DNA from: Dacryopinax spathularia | Lineage: Eukaryota > Basidiomycota > Dacrymycetes > Dacrymycetales > Dacrymycetaceae | NCBI GenBank assembly: GCA_037974965.1 | Contig: JBBPFI010000004.1 | Location: forward strand, 1,116,001 to 1,180,000 | DNA: 64,000 nucleotides | Reading direction: 5' to 3' | In this document: positions 58,149 to 64,000 of the stretch, piece by piece | Numbering within the stretch: position 1 is the first letter of the stretch | Layout of the letters: each line of letters begins with the position of its first letter | Made by a program: the position numbers and the translations under genes | The notes under the pieces: generated by a model | Told to the model about the DNA's origin: nothing | What the model saw: only the letters and a program-made list of their open reading frames with translations | Databases searched by the model: none

Positions 58149-60142
58149 TCAACCAGCGATATCGTCCTCCGGCTTCATATTATTGATGTTCTGCGCGCTT
58201 TCGAGCATCTGCTTGAAGCGATTCCACTCCTACGAATGAATTAGCGCCGCTAGTCAAAGAAGGTTGGAGAGTACATACTGTCGCGATCACAGCCTTCCGG
58301 TCGAGCCAGTCCATGACGGCATCAGCGTCATTCGGATCATCAGGCGCATCAGCATGCACAAAGGTGCGTTTCGGACGGCGCCCGCGACCGGTCACTTTAG
58401 GTCGTAGGAGCTCGACTTGTTCCTGAAGAGCCTCGTAGAGGACGTACTGTCTCCGCGCTCAATACAAGTTTGAGAGAGTGAGAATAGATTGTATGCGTAC
58501 CTCCCAATGCGAGAAATCATGATACACCTTCAGCCTGCTCGCACAAACCCTCCCAACCCGATAAGTGACCTCCTCTGAATCTTCATCCTCACTCGAGCTC
58601 TCATCACTATCCTTCTCCGGACTATCAGGATTCAGCAACCCGCCCCATTTCTTCCCCTTCAGATGCGCCTCGATCGTACTGATCCTCGAGCTGAAGTGGC
58701 ATGCGTCGCACCCGGGCCAGGAGACGGACATGTGTTCTAGCCAGAGTTGGGGTTTATCCTCTAGGGTTTTACGGAAGTCGGGTCGCCAGACGGAGGAGGC
58801 TACGAGGGACTCGCGGATGGAACCGACTGAGCGGCGGAGGGCGTTGAGGGGAATTTGGAAGTACGTCGCTTGATGAGACGGGTCAGTGGTGAGGTAAAGC
58901 GGGAACAGGGAAGGAGACGCACTGTCTAGCAGACGCTGGCGGGCTTTGCGATCGTCCCCTGCTGAGACGAGCAGGTGGGTGAAGAGTTGGCATACGACCT
59001 TGAAGTGATGCGAACTGTCTTGATACGAGCGCATGTTGTACTCCGCTGCAAGATGCTCAGCATGGACTGTTTTCGTCTGACGCGAGCGGGGCTCACCTGG
59101 CAGGTCAATTTCCGCCGGCTCATCATCGTCATCAACAATGAAAGCATCCTCATCGTCCTCCCGTTCGTCTCTATCCCGAGGGTCCGGCACCTCATCCTCA
59201 TCAGAATCAAGCTCGATAATATCTCTTCGAGCACCCCTGAACGGCTTAGGCGGCGGTTCGACCACTTCTTCCTCCTCTTCCTCACTTTCCTCCTCCGATA
59301 CCCGTCCTGCTCGACGTCGTTTTAGCCTTTCCAGGTTCTTCAAGAAAGCCGATTTGGTCTGATTTCGTTTCTCGCGTAGCCTGCCCTCGATGATCACTGC
59401 CTCCAAGGTTTAGACAAATAAAATACTGTGTTGGAGGTGCATATAGCGTACCTTCCGGATCAAGCTCCTCGACCAACTCATCCCGTACTTCCTCTACCTC
59501 CGAATCCTCCTCCTCAATCTGCTCCTCAGCCACTCTCCTCTTCTTCTTCACGGGCGACTCTTCATCCTCATCCTCGTCCACATCTATCTCCGCCGGCCTC
59601 CTCTTCCTGGCCCTGGTTTCCCTTGTCGGTGGGGGAGTATCGTAGGAAGGTACTGAGTCCGTGTCTGAAGCCGACGAAGGAGGGCTGCTGTGAGCCGGCT
59701 TGCGTGTACGAGGTCCTTGCCATATAGGACTGCTTAAGACATCGATTGGTGCCTCGCGCGCAGGTACAGGTTTGAGCTCCGGGTCGGTAGGCAGTGTAGA
59801 GCTCGTAGAGCTATCACTGTCGTCGCCCCTCACCTTGGCGGCCCGCCGTTTCTTACGAGGCTCAAAGTGGATATCCTCAACATCGCTAGGATCAGCCGGT
59901 GGCGAATCAGAGTCGTCCGACTCGACCACTTTAGCCCGTGCAGGAGCAGCACGCTTTCCCTTCTTTTTCTGAGTCTGCTCTTTCGGCTTCATGTACCGCT
60001 TGATGGGTGAACTGTTGGGCTTGGAGGGTGATGACTTCGGCTGAGACCGTCGGGTCGACGGGCCAGCTTTGGCGGTATTGGAAGGCGAAAGAAATGAGTC
60101 CAGCTTTGTCTGTTGTGATCTGGTTTTCATCTTTTTCGCCAT
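58149..60142 (-). CDS. DUF4211-like nuclear protein with PIP-box-like N-terminus
   Basis: Exons 60142-59452, 59396-59097, 59045-58923, 58868-58501, 58446-58279, 58229-58149; 576 aa. The N-terminus, MAKKMKTRSQQTKLDSFLS, contains QTKLDSFL, close to the PCNA-binding PIP box. A long acidic, Ser-rich disordered part with basic nuclear-signal-like clusters (PRKKRRAAK, VKKKRRVAE) follows. The folded C-terminal half begins near DAFIVDDDDEP and includes KVVCQLFTHLLVSAG, WLEHMSVSWPGCDACHFSSR (Cys-x2-Cys-x-His), KVYHDFSHWEYVLYEALQEQ and AVMDWLDRK. This resembles the fungal DUF4211 family of unknown function. The intron at 59046-59096 is 51 nt without a stop. It shares a 175-bp divergent promoter with RAD18. 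Confidence 0.75.
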
Positions 60143-60317
60143 AACGGCAACCAGGTATACTTGAAAGAGGTATTTGGTGGACGTCAGTCGCAAAGTGCCG
60201 ACATTCTTCAGGCAATGACTACACGCGACCGACGCGACCCTTTGGGCGCTTCCTCGACGCGTCCCCTCCTCTGCCGTCATCATCATCACCTCCTCCCTGC
60301 TTGGACAATAACCCGCT
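60143..60317. promoter_or_regulatory. Compact bidirectional promoter, DUF4211-like / RAD18
   Basis: Only 175 bp separate the two start codons. It contains ACGCG-type sites: ACACGCGACC near 60221 and GACGCGTCC near 60254, the core of the fungal MCB/MBF element that drives G1/S genes. Control by MBF is inference. Confidence 0.45.
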
Positions 60318-61730
60318 ATGGATCTGTTTTCAGCATTGGCTGCGACGGCAGAGGAGGACGTATCTGATCCGTCGGACTTTCCGGAGAAGTTCGAGGATCT
60401 GAGAGCGCTGGACCGGACGGTGCGGTGTCCAATCTGTAAGGATCTGTTCAGTGCGCCCGTGTTGCTTGCCACTTGTGGGCATTCATTTTGCAGCTTGGTG
60501 AGTACGCCATTAGTCTCCTATGCCGCGTTACTAATCGGGCTGCACAGTGCATACGAGAAGCTTTGAAGGAGGGAGACAAAAAGGAGTGCTCTGCTTGTCG
60601 AGTCCCCACTCAGGAGAGCAGTATCAAGAAAAACATCGTGCTCGAGGAGAGCGTAGAGGCGTACAAGGTCGCCAGGTATATACCATTCATCCGTCCTCAT
60701 TTGGAATGCCTATCTTACACCACATCAGAGGCACCATCCTATCATTAGCAAATGATGCCATCTCCCGCAAACGACGACGGCACGAGAGCGTGAACGGCTC
60801 CGACGAGACCCCTCGTCCAAAACGAATAAAACGCCAATCGTCCGACCAAGTAGTCCAGATGCTCGATCTAGAGGACGAACGACCAGAAGAATCAGGAGAC
60901 GGGGACTCAGAAGTTGAGATAGTCGAGAACTGTGCGTTCTCCTCTCTTCTCGCACTCGGGGCTGGTGGTGATGACGATGACTCATCAGCGAAAGCGCTGG
61001 TCGATTGCCCGATATGTAATCGCCGCCTCCCTGCAACGCGCATAAACGCGCATATCGACGAAGGCTGTCCGGACGAGAACCCACCAGGCGACAAAGGCAA
61101 AGGAAAGGCGCAATGGGCGAAACTGCTAGCCGGCGGCGGGAGCAGCAACAAACGAAGTACAAAACCCGGACGAAAAGGCGGGGGGAGGGAAAAGGACCGT
61201 TCTGGTTCTCCACCACCTCGACCGCTAGCGAAAGTCTCCTACCACACGTTGAGTAACAAACAAGTCCGCCTACTTCTGCAGGACCAGGGCCTGCCCGAGA
61301 CGGGTGAAAGGAAGGTGTGGGAACAGAGACATGCGCAGTGGATCACGCTCTATAATGCGAACCTGGATTCTTCCCACCCTAAGAGTGTGGATCAGCTGAG
61401 GCGGGAACTGGATAGGTGGGAGAGGCTGAGGGCGAGGGACGAGAAGGAGAGGGAGGCGAGGTTGTCGAGGGTCGAGGCGAAGGGGTATGAGGTGCGTCTT
61501 CTCACACAACCAGCCCTGTCTTATTGCTGACAGTGTGGTAGAAATCGCAAGACGAACACTTTGCGAAACTCATCGCCCAGGCCCGCGCATCGGCAAAGTC
61601 AAAATCGAGCAGCGAATCAGGCAAGCAAGGCGATACATCAGATAAGCCGATCGAGATATCTTCCGATATAGAAGACGTTCAGCCGGAGCGAGCAGAAGCA
61701 GCCGTGGTCGAAACAGTATTGTCGGCTTAA
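60318..61730 (+). CDS. RAD18: Rad18-type E3 ubiquitin ligase (PCNA monoubiquitination)
   Basis: Exons 60318-60497, 60548-60675, 60729-61491, 61542-61730; 419 aa. The RING finger starts at about residue 37 (CPICKDLFSAP, CGHSFCSLCIREAL, CSACRVP) and crosses the first intron. A UBZ4 zinc finger is at about 193-215 (CPICNRRLPATRINAHIDEG plus Cys). A SAP-like DNA-binding segment follows (VSYHTLSNKQVRLLLQDQGL, QWITLYNANLDS), then the helix QLRRELDRWERLRARDE, in the place of the Rad6-binding region. This is the full Rad18 order. With Rad6 it monoubiquitinates PCNA at stalled forks to start translesion synthesis. Intron 2 has two possible acceptors; only the one at 60728 keeps the frame. Confidence 0.93.
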
Positions 61731-61902
61731 CCCCCGCCATTAGCTATGCCCCTTTGCAATCCATCTTGACCCATCAGTTGTTGTACCATGTATTGTTCAT
61801 TAGTGGTTGGAGGTGTATGTACGTGCCCGATATGGGATAATTATCGATACAAAATATGTCATCAAACGACTGTGTGCGGTTGTCGTCTCCCACACCCGCA
61901 TC

Positions 61903-64000
61903 TTACTCAGCAACGCTCACTTGCTTGAACAACGGAGCCTTGAAGGACGTCCCCCGCTGTACATCCGCCTGCGCCGGAGAACGCAGAACCGGGCTCAGAG
62001 CGAGGCTACGCTGGCTGTTCATTGTCGATGACCTGCTCAATGCCCCTCCAACCACCTGCTCGCGACGAGACTGTCCGGCTTGCTCGAAATGCGCCACCTT
62101 TTCGCGGACGGACATGGACATGGTCGATGACGTCGACGAAGCGGGCGAGACGGCTGTATACTCCCCCCTCTGGGCCAGAGCAGGAGCGGGAGGAGGGACC
62201 TTGCGCAACATCGGCGGTGAGAACGTCAGTGGAGAGCTGGTGATCCTAGGCGGTGGAACGAGCGGTGACAAGGCGGAGAATGACAGGCGGGAGGAAGCGA
62301 GGCTGGCGGCGGGCGACGCGCCGGGCGGGATTGCTGGGAGAGGACGAGAGCGGCCTAAGCCGGCTTTGACAGATGGGAGCGATGCAATGGAGCTAGCTGA
62401 GGAGGCGGAGGAGGACGCGCTGTCCTTCCTCTCGAGGCTGGAGAAGGAAGCGGCGCTGCTCTCGGAGGAAGCGCTGTTCTGCCTTGATGGCGGGTCTGGC
62501 AGTATACGAGATGCACGTAAGCCCAATTCGAGCGAAGCGCGCTGGCTCGCATCCAGCGGGGGAGGGGACGGAAAGTCTACAAGCGGGGAAAGGGAAGAGA
62601 CCTTCGACGACGCCGGCGTCCCCTGAGGCTGCTTCTCTTCCTGCTGGAGCTGCTCCGCTCGCCGCTGCTTGCGTTGGAGGGAGAGCATGCTCGATATCCG
62701 GACTTGCTCATGCCAGTCAATATCGCCTATGATCATCCGCTCCTCGCGTTCTTGTCGTTCCTGCCTCTCTTGCGGGCTTTCGTCCGCGTATGCGTCGTCC
62801 GTTGGCTGGGAGCGGTCGGAGAGTTGGACACGAGGTACTTGAGGGAGGCTCTCGCCCCTCCTCGGACGATCGCTGACCATCGACTCGGCGGCAGAGATGA
62901 CGCTTCTCCTCTCTTCTCCCTTCTCCCTTTCCTTGCCATTTGGGAGCCTCGAGTGGCTAGAGTGGGTGATCGGGTCGTCCTCCTCCCTACCGCGCACAGA
63001 CCTCCTAGCCTCAGACTCCGACACACTCCCCTCCCTCGGAGGAGGATGCATAATCTCCATCAACCTCTGCTCCCTCTCCCTCCTCCCAACCTCAGCCTCA
63101 GCCTCAGCCTCACTCTCCATCTCCGCACCCTCTTGCACCCTCAGTCTGCCCATGTCGCTCGCTTGCGCAGGTGCAGGTACGAACCCCAACGCGCCAAGAT
63201 CTAGTCCGAGACCCTGGCCTATGCTCGCTGCCGCTGCCCAGCTATCCCTCAACATCCCCCCTCCCGTCCCTTCCTTCCCCAACCCCAACCCCGGCCCAGG
63301 CCCAGCTCCGACGGCAGCGCCCAAGTGGTGCATAACCAACTCCGGCGTCACCTCCAAGCTAGGCGGCACGCTCTCCGGCAGCGAACTGACGACCCTCATC
63401 CCCGGGGGCGGGTCGAGCGAAACACCTCCCACTAACCATACCGGTATCTCCACACACACTTCCCCTCCCCCTCCCGCTCCGACGAGGTCACCAAGCCCCG
63501 CCAGCCCCGGTGCAGAACAAGACACTGTCACCCGCAGCCGGTAGCTCATTTCCAGCAGCTTTCCTCGGCGCAGGCTGACTTCTTCTTCCGGTACGGCGAG
63601 CGAGTAGGAAACGCTCTCCATACAGCCCGGGTCGACGCCCAGCCACCAGCCTTTTGCCGATGCATGCGGTTTGTCTTGCTGCGCTTTCGACCCCGAGGTG
63701 AGGAGTGAGGAGGAAACGACCTTCTGGATCTTCTGCGTCCCCGGACCAGGTGTATCATCCTCCGAGCTGCTTGATGTATCCAGCGCTCCCGGGGCGGAGC
63801 TGGAGCTGGAGGAGTTGGGCCGGAAAGCGGTCACGTACCGCACAAGGCTGAGTTCCAAGCTGCGAACTTTACGCGATGTGCCGTTCGAGATCTCTAGACT
63901 TGTCCAGATCCGGCCGGGGGAGACGTATATCCCTCTCTCCAAACTTGTCCTAACCTTCAGAACGCCCTTCCCCCCGCTCTTCGCCTGACCTGCGTCAGAG
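61903..64000 (-). CDS. Arrestin-like adaptor protein, 5' part outside the window
   Basis: The open frame runs from the right edge to the stop at 61903, about 699 residues, without a visible intron. The first part resembles an arrestin C-terminal domain: SGGKGVLKVRTSLERGIYVS, VRSLELSLVRYVTAF, MESVSYSLAVPEEEVSLRRG, LLEMSYRLRVTVSC, VCVEIPVWLVGGVSLDPPPG. The remainder is disordered, rich in Ser, Pro and Glu, with Gly/Pro linkers. Fungal arrestin-related adaptors recruit Rsp5-type ubiquitin ligases to membrane transporters through PPxY motifs; I did not find a clear PPxY in this part. The N-terminal arrestin half lies beyond the window. Its stop is 172 bp from that of RAD18. Confidence 0.65.
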   Translation of the reverse strand, partial: SDAGQAKSGGKGVLKVRTSLERGIYVSPGRIWTSLEISNGTSRKVRSLELSLVRYVTAFRPNSSSSSSAPGALDTSSSSEDDTPGPGTQKIQKVVSSSLLTSGSKAQQDKPHASAKGWWLGVDPGCMESVSYSLAVPEEEVSLRRGKLLEMSYRLRVTVSCSAPGLAGLGDLVGAGGGGEVCVEIPVWLVGGVSLDPPPGMRVVSSLPESVPPSLEVTPELVMHHLGAAVGAGPGPGLGLGKEGTGGGMLRDSWAAAASIGQGLGLDLGALGFVPAPAQASDMGRLRVQEGAEMESEAEAEAEVGRREREQRLMEIMHPPPREGSVSESEARRSVRGREEDDPITHSSHSRLPNGKEREKGEERRSVISAAESMVSDRPRRGESLPQVPRVQLSDRSQPTDDAYADESPQERQERQEREERMIIGDIDWHEQVRISSMLSLQRKQRRAEQLQQEEKQPQGTPASSKVSSLSPLVDFPSPPPLDASQRASLELGLRASRILPDPPSRQNSASSESSAASFSSLERKDSASSSASSASSIASLPSVKAGLGRSRPLPAIPPGASPAASLASSRLSFSALSPLVPPPRITSSPLTFSPPMLRKVPPPAPALAQRGEYTAVSPASSTSSTMSMSVREKVAHFEQAGQSRREQVVGGALSRSSTMNSQRSLALSPVLRSPAQADVQRGTSFKAPLFKQVSVAE

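Overview
The window looks like nuclear DNA of a basidiomycete fungus, most likely of the Tremellomycetes type (my inference). Reasons: GC-rich, tightly packed protein genes; about 110 inferred spliceosomal introns, most only 47-60 nt with GTRNGY...YAG ends; several very small exons; and a fungal gene set (WOPR factor, Sfi1, Rfc2, Vps1, Fmp25-like RCC1 protein, mS38/Cox24). I found no transposon, viral element, CRISPR array or tRNA. Gene models were spliced by hand: exon phases were checked to sum to whole codons and products were recognised by protein motif. The myosin V model is the one exception that does not sum.

Layout. 1-122: 3' end of an unknown + gene. 1892-5882: two minus-strand genes with many short exons and unusually long introns, Elongin-A and an unrecognised 114-aa protein. 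6237-7505: WOPR (Gti1/Pac2) transcription factor. 8102-11235: myotubularin PI3P phosphatase. 11850-13268: S-adenosylmethionine synthetase (-). 14344-15182: mitoribosomal mS38/Cox24 (-). 16441-16862: ribosomal eS21 (-), divergent from 17148-18942 RCC1-repeat mitochondrial protein (+). 19183-22881: Sfi1 centrin-binding protein. 23528-24745: NmrA-like protein. 24829-29658: Sth1/Snf2 remodeller (-), divergent from 30324-31714 Rfc2 (+). 33008-34322: F-box protein. 34637-35716: G-patch protein (-), divergent from 35839-36981 ornithine cyclodeaminase/mu-crystallin (+). 36987-38765: CaiB/BaiF CoA-transferase (-). 39280-44636: myosin V (-). 45332-46110: E2 ubiquitin-conjugating enzyme (-), divergent from 46466-49306 Ash2/Bre2-like SPRY protein (+). 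49517-52120: Vps1 dynamin (-). 52720-54377: unknown 502-aa protein (-), divergent from 54819-55462 NTF2 (+). 56305-57979: membrane aspartyl protease. 58149-60142: DUF4211-like protein (-), divergent from 60318-61730 Rad18 (+). 61903-64000: arrestin-like protein (-), running off the window.

The genes are mostly core housekeeping: transcription and chromatin (Elongin-A, Sth1, Ash2), DNA replication and damage tolerance (Rfc2, Rad18), membrane traffic (myotubularin, Vps1, myosin V, arrestin-like), nuclear transport and spindle pole (NTF2, Sfi1), mitochondrial function (mS38, RCC1 protein) and metabolism. Nothing suggests an operon-like pathway cluster. Several divergent pairs share short promoters (122-355 bp), which may link expression.

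Most worth a second look: an apparent 2-nt frame break in myosin V inside a (GT)3 run; a 14-copy acidic/leucine repeat in the Ash2-like tail; a PIP-box-like motif at the N-terminus of the gene sharing a promoter with Rad18; a regional switch in intron length; 19-22 nt internal micro-exons; and the orphan 114-aa gene.
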